In this document: positions 18,698 through 26,765 of the stretch, one piece after another | Position numbering within the stretch: the first letter of the stretch is position 1 | How the letters are laid out: every line of letters starts with the position of its first letter | From: Desulfotignum sp. | Lineage (GTDB): Bacteria; Desulfobacterota; Desulfobacteria; Desulfobacterales; Desulfobacteraceae | Direction: 5' to 3' | DNA length: 64,000 nt | Assembly: GCA_021737695.1 (NCBI GenBank) | Contig: JAIPDL010000003.1 | Span: 1-64,000 of the forward strand | Program-made: the position numbers and the translations under genes | The notes under the pieces: generated by a model | The model's input: the letters and a program-made list of their open reading frames with translations, nothing else | Database searches by the model: none | What the model was told of the DNA's origin: nothing

Positions 18698-19291
18698 ATG
18701 GATCAGATCACCGACGTTCAGTGTTCCGCGGAAACGGAAACCCTCATGACCCTGTCCCGGCTGTTCACCTACCCGGAACTGTTGCCCGATGGCAGGGATC
18801 TGGCCCGGATCTTTCCGCAGGCAGGGCCGGTCCCTGCCTGCCCCTCTCTGACCGGGCTTCAGAACCGGTATGTGTCTTTGTTCATCAACCGCCTGCCGGA
18901 GGTGCCCTGCATCCCCTGCGGGTCCTGGTACCTGGAGGGCACCCTCATGGGGCCCTCCACCATGAAACTGGCCGGCCTGTACCGGGAATACGGGTTTGAA
19001 ACGACCGAGATGCCGGATCACATCTGCGTGGAACTGGAGTTTCTGGCGATCCTGTCCACCCTGGTGCACCAGGCCCCCGGAGATGACTACAAAGACCAGG
19101 TAACAACCGATCTCAATTTTGTGACCAATCATCTGGCCGCCTGGACACCTGATTTTTTCGGACGGGTTGCATCCTGGGATACAGACGGATTCTATGGAGA
19201 CCTGGCCGGGATGTGTCAGATGATATCCTCCACTACAGGCCTTTGGCCTCTTCAGACAGCAGCTGTTCCTGGATACCGAACGGGTCTGTAA
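18698..19291 (+). CDS. TorD/DmsD-like molybdoenzyme chaperone
   Basis: 197 residues. The start at 18698 has AAGGAGG ten bases upstream and follows the NrfD stop directly. It is all-helical, with LSRLFTYPE at the N terminus, YVSLFINRLPEVPCIPCGSWYLEG and MPDHICVELEFLAILS, which match the TorD-family core E-P-x-D-H region. Such chaperones bind the Tat signal of the catalytic subunit during cofactor insertion. The last dozen residues run into an antisense orphan frame, so the natural C terminus may have been altered by the neighbouring rearrangement. Confidence 0.85.
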   Translation: MDQITDVQCSAETETLMTLSRLFTYPELLPDGRDLARIFPQAGPVPACPSLTGLQNRYVSLFINRLPEVPCIPCGSWYLEGTLMGPSTMKLAGLYREYGFETTEMPDHICVELEFLAILSTLVHQAPGDDYKDQVTTDLNFVTNHLAAWTPDFFGRVASWDTDGFYGDLAGMCQMISSTTGLWPLQTAAVPGYRTGL

Positions 19292-19515
19292 ATTCCTGTT
19301 CCGGCGTGAAATTCAGTTTGGCCCGGCCCCGGTTGTTCAGCGTCTCTCCCAGGCCCAGGGCCACTTCCAGCCCCGGATTTACGGCCGCGCCCGTTGCCTG
19401 GGCCTGGTGCAGGGTTTCGAACAGCCGGGCGCAGTTCCCGCATTTTTTCCAGCAGCATGCCCAGGGCTTCCAGATAGGGTTTTCCCAGATAATCCAGGCC
19501 GTGGGTCTCTGTCAT
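19233..19515 (-). pseudogene. frameshifted orphan ORF of about 93 codons, unknown family
   Basis: From ATG 19515 one frame reads MTETHGLDYLGKPYLEALGM, then LLEKMREL. At about 19430 a one-base shift moves the sense to a second frame that reads LFETLHQAQATGAAVNP and later FGIQEQLLSEEAKGL before TAG at 19233. Both halves have the same codon style as neighbouring genes, so one frameshift in a real gene is more likely than chance. I do not recognise the family. Its 3' end overlaps the TorD-like gene on the other strand. Its upstream region matches 23 of 25 bases of the FmdE promoter region. Confidence 0.5.
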
Positions 19516-19588
19516 TTTTCTGTGGAATGGGGTTTAAATCTACAGGCACACCAGAGGTTCCGTCCTTGTTAGGGCTCTGAAATGCGGG

Positions 19589-19843
19589 TTAATAGTGATA
19601 TCTAAGTTGAGCGATGTGGATGGCATTTTCAGTAACTTTATAAATGAATCTATGTTCATCATTTATCCGTCGTGACCAGTAACCAGACAGTGCATGTTTT
19701 AAAGGCTCTGGTTTCCCAATCCCTTCGAAAGGATTGCGTTTTGTTTCTTTTATTAATGCATTTATTCGACGAACAAGCTTTTTATCGGTTTTTTGCCAAT
19801 AAAGGTAATCGTCCCAGGCGTTATCAGAAAATACGAGGTTCAA
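19589..19843 (-). CDS. yoeB: YoeB-type toxin (RelE-superfamily mRNA interferase)
   Basis: 84 residues, the typical YoeB size. It begins MNLVFSDNAWDDYLYWQKTD and ends with SGYWSRRINDEHRFIYKV and IAQLRYHY. The Glu, Arg, His and C-terminal Tyr of the YoeB active site are in place, so it looks intact. The family cleaves mRNA in the ribosomal A site. The start overlaps the antitoxin stop by four bases. It lies just outside the left repeat arm, where toxin-antitoxin pairs often mark mobile or unstable DNA. Confidence 0.92.
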   Translation of the reverse strand: MNLVFSDNAWDDYLYWQKTDKKLVRRINALIKETKRNPFEGIGKPEPLKHALSGYWSRRINDEHRFIYKVTENAIHIAQLRYHY

Positions 19844-20091
19844 TCTATGAGTTCTCTTTCGATCCCATTATTGTTTTCAAGTTGAGCTATAGATTCCAAA
19901 AGCCGTTTCATGTTTTTAGGAGACCTTAAAAGATACGCTGTCTCTTCAAGTGCTTCATAGTCTTCAAGGGACAGAATAACTACTGAGTTTGAGGCTTTTC
20001 GAGTCACGATGACCGGGGAGTGATCGTTACAAACCTTTTCCATTGTTTTTGCAAGGTTTTGCCTTGCGGCTGTATAAGTGATAGCTTCCAT
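19840..20091 (-). CDS. yefM: YefM-type antitoxin (Phd/YefM family)
   Basis: 83 residues. The N terminus MEAITYTAARQNLAKTMEKV is the Phd/YefM DNA-binding fold, followed by PVIVTRKASNSVVILSLEDY and a basic, flexible C terminus that should wrap the toxin. It neutralises YoeB and represses the operon. A CTGTAC/GTACAG inverted repeat is just upstream. Confidence 0.92.
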   Translation of the reverse strand: MEAITYTAARQNLAKTMEKVCNDHSPVIVTRKASNSVVILSLEDYEALEETAYLLRSPKNMKRLLESIAQLENNNGIERELID

Positions 20092-20102
20092 TATGGCACC
20101 TC

Positions 20103-20122
20103 CTGTACAGATTACAGTACAG
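20103..20122. promoter_or_regulatory. probable YefM operator
   Basis: CTGTAC (20103-20108) and GTACAG (20117-20122) form a perfect six-base inverted repeat with an eight-base spacer. It begins 12 bases upstream of the yefM start codon. Known YefM operators contain the palindrome TGTACA, which is present here. Confidence 0.55.
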
Positions 20123-20360
20123 CATCAAACTAAAATGTCAAGTCATGACTTCAGCATGACCACCACCTGGTTGTCTCAATTTCATCTGCCTTGATTTCCT
20201 GGAACGGGTAGACTCATCCACGCGGCAGCCGGTCAATCCAGATGAAGAATCACAGGGTTTTCTCCTGTTGCATTTTTAACTTTCTTTTACTATACAGGAA
20301 CTCAGCATTTTTCCCCATCGGTCTCAGTTCCTGTAACCGAAAGAGAGGAGCAATTTTTCC

Positions 20361-21819
20361 ATGCCATTCTTCAACATATCCGATCTCATCTGGGACGAAA
20401 CCATCTATCCCCGGAGCGCCCGAAAACAGCAGACCATCGATGCCTACGGCGAAGCTTTGACGGCCGGGGCCACATTTCCCCCCATCATCATCCAGCCCGT
20501 GGTCAATTATCCGGCCCCCAACACCCCCCTGTCCGAAATCCTGATGCTGATCCTTGACGGGATCCACCGGTGGAGTGCCTGCAAGGTCCTGGGCTGGACC
20601 GAAATCGAGGCCGTGCTCTGGCAGGAACAGCCACTGGATTATGCCACCTGCAAAGACGACATGCTCCTGGAATCGGCCCGGCGGAATATCAGTCACGGGG
20701 ACCGGCTCAGTCAGACGGACAAGCGGCAGGTGGCCAGAGACATTGTTTTCCGCGATCCAAATTACCGGTTGTCCGAGGAAATGCTTGCCGGCAGTCTCGG
20801 GGTCACCCGGCAGACCGTCAACAACTGGATCCGGGACATCCGCGCCAGGCAGAAAGCCAGCAGGGACAGTACGATACACCGCCTGAACCGCCTGGGATGG
20901 TCCCAGCAGAAAATAGCTCACGTGGTGGACATCAGCCAGACCCGTGGTCTCAGAAATTATCGGAAATGCAAATTTTTGCATTATCGGTAATCTGATTGCT
21001 CAAGGACATGAAATGCCTTATATAGCGGGGCATTTAAACATGGATCTGGCCACGGCATGGGCGGTAAAACTGACGGGCCTCAAAGACCAGGAAAAATTCA
21101 AGGCCCTGGGATGGGGGCTCCGCACCTGGGACCAGTGGTATTTCAACGACTGCGACGACCGGTTCGGCACGGACTGGCCCGGCCGGATACCGGCCCAGCT
21201 GGTGGCCCACACCCTGTTTTATTTCACGGACCCCGGGGACCTTGTGATGGACCCCATGGCCGGCGGCGGGGTGGTGCCGGATGTGTGCCTGCTGTTTGAA
21301 CGCAAATGCCAGGCCTTTGACCTGGCCCCCATACCGGACCGCCCTGAAATCGAACCCTTTCACTGGAAGTCTGACACCACGGACTGGCCCTGCACCCGGA
21401 AACCGGACCTGATCTTTTTCGATCCTCCCTATTTCACCAAAAAACACAAAGCTTACCAGGAAAAGGCGGATCCCAGCACCCCGCCCATCTCCTCATTACC
21501 CCGGGAACAATACATGCATTTTTTTACCCGGTTTTTTGAACTGGCCCATGAAAACACCCGTCCCGGAGCCATCCTGGCCTTTCTCAACGCGGACTGGCGC
21601 GATTTTGAATCCACCCCGGCAAAACAGGAATCCCCGGACCGCGCCATCACACTGTTTGATTTTCACAGGCTTTTGTCAGAATCAGGATGGCAACTCACCC
21701 ACCGTATTGAATGTCCGCTTTCGTCAGAACGCCTCAGCGGCACCCAGGTGAAAAACATGCAGGACAAGCGGATCCTGGGCACCGTCAGCCGAACCCTTTT
21801 AATCGCAAAACACATATAA
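20361..21819 (+). pseudogene. ParB-like nuclease/HTH plus DNA methyltransferase fusion, split by a +1 frameshift
   Basis: The first frame (20361-20990) has a ParB-like domain: ILDGIHRWSACKVLGW and LLESARRNISHG, then a helix-turn-helix region (LAGSLGVTRQTVNNWIRD). At a CCC run near 20943 the sense moves to the second frame (through 21819), which continues the second HTH (VSEIIGNAN). That frame then gives an N6/N4-type DNA methyltransferase with MDPMAGGGVVPD (AdoMet loop) and the catalytic FFDPPYF. The deletion in the right arm is 1045 bases relative to this copy, which is in frame (1044) only if one C here is extra. One ancestral ORF is therefore likely. An assembly error at the C-run is possible. 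Confidence 0.75.
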
Positions 21820-21853
21820 GGAGACACCATGCAGACAACCATTTCCAACAAGT

Positions 21854-22214
21854 ATGTTGACTCCTGAAGACATGATTTCAAATGATTCAAACACAGCCGT
21901 CGAACTGAACCGGCTGTATCTGTCCTTTGACGGGCAACCTGTTTTGAAAAACCTGCATTTAAGCATTTTTCCAGGGGACAAGGTGACCCTGACCGGTCCC
22001 GTCCGGTTCGGGAAAATCCACGGTCCTCAGGTGCATTCTGGGTCTGGTGATGCTCGATGAAGCCTCTTCCGCTTTGGACACGAAAAACAAACAGGCCGTG
22101 GCCGATTACTTCAGACAGGCGGAAAACACCACGGTGCTTTCCGTGGCCCATGATTGCGAATGGCTGGGATTTGCCACCCGGGTCGTTGACATGAAAGAGA
22201 TCCAGAAGACGTAA
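21854..22214 (+). pseudogene. fetA-like ABC ATPase, degraded copy
   Basis: It aligns with the intact gene at 41525. The beginning is preserved (LNRLYLSFDGQPVL), the Walker A region is frameshifted by an extra C at about 22006, and the middle is missing. A 315-base deletion (in frame, 105 codons) joins GGTGATG directly to CTCGATGAAGCC of the Walker B region, removing the Q-loop and the LSGGE signature. The end (FATRVVDMKEIQKT) remains. It cannot make an active ATPase. Confidence 0.85.
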
Positions 22215-22226
22215 AGGAAAAACCGG

Positions 22227-22315
22227 ATGAACCGGATTATTGATATCAGTGTATTGAATCTTGCCGGATCAGATCCCTTTACCGCCATCAAATATCAAAT
22301 CGCCATCATGATCGC
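22227..22315 (+). pseudogene. fetB-like permease remnant
   Basis: Only the first 14 codons (MNRIIDISVLNLAG) and an inner segment (SDPFTAIKYQIAIMIA) of the FetB gene remain. They are joined at CTTGCCGG (22260-22267), which occurs twice in the intact right copy (42245 and 42842). Loss of the 597 bases between them explains the join. A second junction at GCCA leads into the opposite-strand HipA remnant. Confidence 0.85.
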
Positions 22316-22432
22316 CAAGGAGTTGCGCAAGCTGGGATCCAACGGCAGTCAGTGTTTCCGCTATGATTTTATGCAAAAAACTGAGGGGAAAATTCATTGT
22401 TTTTGCAAATTTTTCAAGGGAATGGATTTTAA
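22313..22432 (-). pseudogene. hipA C-terminal scrap
   Basis: About 120 bases match 43093-43211, which encodes the C-terminal part of a HipA-like kinase. No functional protein can come from it. Right after it the match to the other arm stops, so 22432/22433 is the left boundary of the island. Confidence 0.75.
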
Positions 22433-22553
22433 TTATTGTGTGGTCATAGGAAAAACCTTTTTTACGAAAGCCGGACCGCCGCGTGAGATTGCGGACGGGA
22501 AACCAGCAGAAATCGTCCTGACACTGGTTAAAAATCAGAACAGATGGACAGGC

Positions 22554-23321
22554 TTACCCGGTCACTTTGATCTTCACCCTGTCCAGTGCATGAACCACGT
22601 TGTCAAATCCACCACGTTCATCAATGGTGCTCATTGCCAGTTCATTCAGGCCGCCCCGTGTCATTGACTCCTTTATGAGTGAACGGATATCGCCATCTGC
22701 CGGTTGCTCGGCAATGAGTGACAATGCACCGAACATGGCTGTAGTATAATCCGTCGCATTTTTCCTGCCGATACCCTGATTCACTGCCCAGTCGGACACT
22801 GTATTCAGCAGGGCATAATACGGTGCCATCAAGGCTGTTACAATCGATAACGACTCCAGCTGCAGTTCACTGTCCACCACGATCACGGAACCCAGCACCT
22901 CAAACAGGCTGACCGCTGTTTCATTTTCAGGAAAAAGTGCTATGGGGCCTTTGTGGATGGCAACGCAGGGAAGCGGAACTGCCCGGATGACAGTGATACC
23001 CGGTTCGATCAATGGACTGATTTCAGAAATTTTCACGCCGGCCAGAAGATGGATAACCACCTGGCCGGATTTAAAATCCAGGTCTGCCAGGATTTTTTTC
23101 ATATCCTGTGGAAGAATGGCCAAGATCACCACATCGGAATGGTCCAGCACATCCTGATTGGATTCTCCTATTCTGACCCGGTCGAATCTCTTTTTCAACG
23201 CCAGAGACGTTTCCCTGTTCCTGGGCGATACCCGGATGACATCAAATTCGAGTTGCGATGTGCACAATCCGGCTACAATGGCAGATGTTATGCCTCCGGT
23301 ACCGATAAATCCTATGCGCAT
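22554..23321 (-). CDS. pyrroline-5-carboxylate reductase-like protein (ProC family)
   Basis: 255 residues from ATG 23321, which has GGAG upstream. The frame opens earlier (23414), but that part lies in the hairpin and is not credible. It begins MRIGFIGTGGITSAIVAGL, a Rossmann NAD(P) motif as in ProC. The middle has VIRAVPLPCVAIHKGPIALF, which resembles ProC RxMPN with Pro-Leu-Pro instead, and the C-terminal helical half has MTRGGLNE near the end, as in ProC (TPGGTT-like). The altered active-site strings suggest a substrate other than plain P5C, for example a hydroxylated or N-methylated imine. It is the last gene of the island. Confidence 0.75.
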   Translation of the reverse strand: MRIGFIGTGGITSAIVAGLCTSQLEFDVIRVSPRNRETSLALKKRFDRVRIGESNQDVLDHSDVVILAILPQDMKKILADLDFKSGQVVIHLLAGVKISEISPLIEPGITVIRAVPLPCVAIHKGPIALFPENETAVSLFEVLGSVIVVDSELQLESLSIVTALMAPYYALLNTVSDWAVNQGIGRKNATDYTTAMFGALSLIAEQPADGDIRSLIKESMTRGGLNELAMSTIDERGGFDNVVHALDRVKIKVTG

Positions 23322-23374
23322 ATTTTTTTCTCCGCCTTGTCTGGTGATCATTGGAACGTTCGAGATGATGTAAG

Positions 23375-23418
23375 ATGAGTGCGGCAGAAAAATTGAAAAA
23401 TTTTTCTGCCGCACTCAT
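23375..23418 (-). terminator. 20-bp perfect hairpin between proV and the ProC-like gene
   Basis: ATGAGTGCGGCAGAAAAATT (23375-23394) pairs completely with 23399-23418 around a four-base loop. It lies just after the proV stop and 54 bases before the ProC-like start. It has no U-tract after it on the minus strand. It may be a leaky terminator or attenuator that lowers expression of the last gene, or an RNA-stabilising element for the upstream message. Confidence 0.7.
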
Positions 23419-23421
23419 TCT

Positions 23422-24537
23422 CTAAACCCCTTCAATACTGGTTTCTTTGCCCTGAATCCCCCTGAGCAATGCACCGCGTGTCACCACGCCCACGCATTGG
23501 CCGCAGTCCATGATAGATATGTATTTTTTGTCTGTTCCCACCATGATATCGATCAGGGTATCCAGATCTGCATCCGGCGTCGATTCCGGACAATTTTCAA
23601 GTGACACCCCGGGATGATTTTTTTCAAAATATTCCGGGCCTTTCATGACTGTCTGGGCATAGACCAGGTGAAGCCTGGAAATGCCTGCCACAAAATCAGC
23701 TACATACGCATCCGCCGGATGGGTGACAATCTCTTCAGGGGTGCCGATCTGAACCAGAACCCCGTCCTTCATGATGGCAATCCGGTTGCCGATACGGATC
23801 GCTTCATCCAGATCATGGGTAATAAAAAGAGTGGTCTTGTTCATTTTTTCAGACAACTCAAGGAATTGATCCTGCAGCTGCCGCCGGATCAGGGGATCCA
23901 GAGCGCTGAACGGTTCGTCCATCAGAAGAATGCCCGGATCAGCGGCCAGGGCTCTGGCCAGCCCGACCCGCTGCTGCATGCCGCCGGACAGCTCATCTGG
24001 ATAACTCTCTCCCCATTCTGCCAAATGAACTGTTTCCAGCGCTTTCTGGGCCACCCGGTTTCTCTCTTCCCGGCTGATATGTCTCAATTCCAGGCTGAAC
24101 GCCACGTTCTGCCTGACATTTTTATGGGGCAGCAGGGCCATGTTCTGAAACACCATGCCGATTTTCTGTGACCGGACCTGGCGCAACTGCTCAAAACTCA
24201 TCTGGTTGATGTCCTGGCCTTCAATCAGCACACTGCCGGCCGTGGGATCAATCAACCGGTTGACATGGCGCACCAGTGTGGATTTTCCACTGCCGGACAA
24301 CCCCATGATGCAGAAGATCTCTCCCTGGTTGACCGAAAAACTGGCATCCACGACCCCCACACCGCATCCGAACCGTTCCAGCACCTGTTCCTTGTTCAGA
24401 TTTTCCTTTTTCATCGCCGCCAGGGCTTCCTGATCACGGGCACCGTATATCTTCCATAAATTACGGCATTCAATGGGAGGAATCCCCGGTTCCGGCGGTG
24501 GTCCGCAAGTGGTTTCTCTTTCTTTCATAACTGACAT
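23422..24537 (-). CDS. proV: quaternary-amine ABC importer ATPase (ProV/OpuAA type)
   Basis: 371 residues. Walker A is GLSGSGKST, the signature is LSGGMQQR and Walker B is ILLMDEPFSALD. The N-terminal extension (NLWKIYG, then KEQVLERFGCGVGVVD) is typical of ProV rather than of generic ATPases. The C-terminal region (about 290-365, ISIMDCGQCVGVVTRGALLR) is a shortened CBS-like part that senses ionic strength in osmotic homologues. The three importer genes are not consecutive (W, then ADH and HpbD, then X, V). The catabolic setting implies uptake of a betaine as food rather than as osmolyte. Confidence 0.93.
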   Translation of the reverse strand: MSVMKERETTCGPPPEPGIPPIECRNLWKIYGARDQEALAAMKKENLNKEQVLERFGCGVGVVDASFSVNQGEIFCIMGLSGSGKSTLVRHVNRLIDPTAGSVLIEGQDINQMSFEQLRQVRSQKIGMVFQNMALLPHKNVRQNVAFSLELRHISREERNRVAQKALETVHLAEWGESYPDELSGGMQQRVGLARALAADPGILLMDEPFSALDPLIRRQLQDQFLELSEKMNKTTLFITHDLDEAIRIGNRIAIMKDGVLVQIGTPEEIVTHPADAYVADFVAGISRLHLVYAQTVMKGPEYFEKNHPGVSLENCPESTPDADLDTLIDIMVGTDKKYISIMDCGQCVGVVTRGALLRGIQGKETSIEGV

Positions 24538-24569
24538 TTCCCAGCCACCTTTGGTTTTGTTGTCCGGTG

Positions 24570-25601
24570 TTATTCAGCCGCGCGGCTGGCTTCCTGAATC
24601 CAGTGATCAAATGTCTCCTGGTTCCCGGCGATCCATTCATCCGCATGCCGGTGAATATCCTCGATTTTTTTCTCACCGTCTCTCATTTTCAGATTCTGTG
24701 CACCGATATCATTGATCGGAATCTGCGCCAGTTCAAAAAACCGTCTGGCAGCCGGATTGGCTTCCAGAAATTTATTATTGGCCAGCACATGGATCGAATT
24801 GACAGAGAACCCCAGGTTTTTACCGTCCGGCGTGACTGTATTGGCCCCTTTTTCTTCTTCCGGTAGATCGGTATGGGTCACGGCCAGCCAGGTCACATCT
24901 TCCCCGGGTACCAGCACACCACTCACCCATTGGGGAGACCATGTATAGTAAAGAATCGGTTCCCCGGATTTATACCGTGAAATGGTATCTGCAATCAGTG
25001 CAAAATAGGATCCCTGGTTATGGGTCACCGTCTCTTTCAGGTCATAGGCATCCATGTGATGCTCGATCACTCTTTCGCAGCCCCATCCCGGGTTGCACCC
25101 TGTCAGATCTGCCTTGCCGTCACCATTGGCATCAAAAATTTTTGCCAGATCCGGATCCGTCAGGTCGTTAATGGTTTTGATCCCGTATTGATCCGCTGTT
25201 TTCTTGTCGATAAGATATCCCTGGACAGCACCTTCCACAAGAGTCCCGACGCGGGTGACCTTGTCTTTTCCCCCGACTTTTTCATAAAACGCATCGTGCA
25301 TAGGAACCCAGGAATGGGCATTGTAATCCGCATCCCCCAGACCCACTGCCACATGCATGGAAGTGACTTCCAGTTCAAGAATTTTTTTGACCTTATAACC
25401 CAGTTTTTCCAACCCTTTGTTGACGATAACCAGCTGAAACAGTTCCTCGGCAATGCCGTTGTAACAGGGTTGGACCGTTTTTCCTTTTCCGGGAAAATCC
25501 GCCATGACCGGGCTGATGCTCAACATGCTGATCATTACAAGTGCAGCTGTTACGACCCCCATTGCTTTCCAGATACCAGCTGTTTGTTTCCTTGTTCTCA
25601 T
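24570..25601 (-). CDS. proX: betaine-binding periplasmic protein (ProX type)
   Basis: 343 residues with a clear Sec signal peptide (KAMGVVTAALVMISMLSISP, ending in VMA). The mature part resembles ProX: VQPCYNGIAEELFQLVIVNK, LGDADYNAHSWVPMHDAF and ILYYTWSPQW. The Trp and Tyr residues in the last two strings are candidates for the aromatic cage that binds quaternary ammonium. It delivers the substrate to ProW and ProV. Linked enzymes point to proline betaine or hydroxyproline betaine as ligand. That is inference. Confidence 0.93.
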   Translation of the reverse strand: MRTRKQTAGIWKAMGVVTAALVMISMLSISPVMADFPGKGKTVQPCYNGIAEELFQLVIVNKGLEKLGYKVKKILELEVTSMHVAVGLGDADYNAHSWVPMHDAFYEKVGGKDKVTRVGTLVEGAVQGYLIDKKTADQYGIKTINDLTDPDLAKIFDANGDGKADLTGCNPGWGCERVIEHHMDAYDLKETVTHNQGSYFALIADTISRYKSGEPILYYTWSPQWVSGVLVPGEDVTWLAVTHTDLPEEEKGANTVTPDGKNLGFSVNSIHVLANNKFLEANPAARRFFELAQIPINDIGAQNLKMRDGEKKIEDIHRHADEWIAGNQETFDHWIQEASRAAE

Positions 25602-25654
25602 TTTTTTCTTCCTTTCATTTAGATATTAACGGTTATTTTTTCCGGGACTGCCTG

Positions 25655-26761
25655 TCAGTTGAAGGCCATCACCGGTTTCCCCCACATTGTGGTATCAGGC
25701 AGTATCCCCAGTCCGGGTCCCTTTGGCACCTCGATATGCCCGTTGACAATATTGATGCCATTCTCGGGATCATAGTTTTTTGCATTATACGGGGCTGCCA
25801 GCCAGGCCCCTTCAAACAAACCGGGCTCCACCGTAGCCCCCAAATGCACACAGGCCGCAGCAACAATATCACCGCCCCAGGCATCGTCACAGGTCATGGG
25901 TTTTTTCATTTCCCGGCACACCTCCCGGACCGTGAGCATCGCACTGATACCCCCCAGCCGGGTGACCTTGAACCCAAAACCGTCGGCCAGGTGATCGCTG
26001 ACCGCTTTCAGGACAATGCCCAGATTTTCCGTGTTTTCATCCAGATAAATGGGGTGGCAGACCCGGCCCTTCAGGGACATATTTTCTTCATAGGTATTGC
26101 AGGGCTGCTCCATGACAAACGCTGTTTTCCGGCAGGCAGAAGAAAGCAGCACCGCATCTCTGGTGGTCCAGCTGCGGTTGGCATCGGCTGCCAGACGGAT
26201 GCCGGGCTCCAAAATTTCAGACACCTTTCTGATCACCGCGATATCCTCTTCCAGGGACCGCCCCCCCACTTTGAGCTGAAGCCGCGGATACCCTTCCTTT
26301 TGTTTTTCTTTTGCAATGTCGACCGCTTCATCCACCGGGCAGACCCCGATGGAATAATAGGAAGGGATGGTCTCCCGCACGGCACCACCCAGAAGATCAC
26401 ATACCCTGGCACCGTAGAACTTGCCGCAGATATCCCACAGCGCCATATCCACGGCGGCTTTGGCATAATTGTGGCCATTGAGGCAGTGATCCATGGCCCG
26501 GTAGACATTTCTGAATGCCAGGGGATTCTGACCGATGAGATGGGGTCCCATCTCCTTTAGCGCGGCCCGGGCTCCCATGGCGTGCTGGGGCTGGTATACC
26601 GGTCCCACCGGACAGGTCTCCCCATAGCCTGTGATCTGTTTGTCAGTAATGATCTCCACAATGGTGGAATCAAAATGGTGCATCACCGTGTTTGACATGC
26701 GATAGGGTTTTCCCTTGATGGGGGTATCATACTGGTAAATGTTGATCTGTGCAATTTTCAT
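25655..26761 (-). CDS. hpbD: hydroxyproline-betaine/proline-betaine 2-epimerase-like enolase-superfamily protein
   Basis: 368 residues from ATG 26761. It belongs to the mandelate racemase/muconate lactonising group. The acid/base pair Lys164 (LQLKVGG) and Lys265 (GFKVTRLGG) and the metal ligands Asp193, Glu218 and Asp241 are all present. GETCPVGPVYQPQHAMGARA, GHNYAKAA, MEQPCNT and CDDAWGGDIVAAAC closely match what I remember of HpbD from Pelagibaca, which epimerises C2 of trans-4-hydroxyproline betaine and proline betaine. The betaine importer and MttB gene in the same cluster agree. The exact stereoisomer used here is not determined. Confidence 0.88.
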   Translation of the reverse strand: MKIAQINIYQYDTPIKGKPYRMSNTVMHHFDSTIVEIITDKQITGYGETCPVGPVYQPQHAMGARAALKEMGPHLIGQNPLAFRNVYRAMDHCLNGHNYAKAAVDMALWDICGKFYGARVCDLLGGAVRETIPSYYSIGVCPVDEAVDIAKEKQKEGYPRLQLKVGGRSLEEDIAVIRKVSEILEPGIRLAADANRSWTTRDAVLLSSACRKTAFVMEQPCNTYEENMSLKGRVCHPIYLDENTENLGIVLKAVSDHLADGFGFKVTRLGGISAMLTVREVCREMKKPMTCDDAWGGDIVAAACVHLGATVEPGLFEGAWLAAPYNAKNYDPENGINIVNGHIEVPKGPGLGILPDTTMWGKPVMAFN

Positions 26762-26765
26762 TGGG

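Larger units (their letters stand above)
20163..22432. repeat. left arm of a long diverged direct repeat flanking the betaine island
   Basis: From CCACCTGGTTGTCTCAAT at 20163 to GGAATGGATTTTAA at 22432 this segment aligns in the same orientation with 41048-43211. It starts with the last few codons of an AAA ATPase (WLSQFHLP, then stop), whose full copy exists only beside the right arm. It then carries a ParB/DNA-methylase gene (frameshifted but complete), remnants of fetA and fetB, and a HipA scrap. Where both arms have sequence, identity is high by eye. The differences are mainly large deletions. Confidence 0.9.

Noticed and set aside
14064-18699. Several 400-codon minus frames opposite the oxidoreductase and NrfD genes
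   Set aside because: Shadows of strongly biased plus-strand genes. They lack ribosome-binding sites and recognisable folds.
22433-22553. Plus-strand frame reading GKTFFTKAGPPREIADGKP after the left arm
   Set aside because: It is only a continuation through the junction without a start or known family, and too short to support a gene call.
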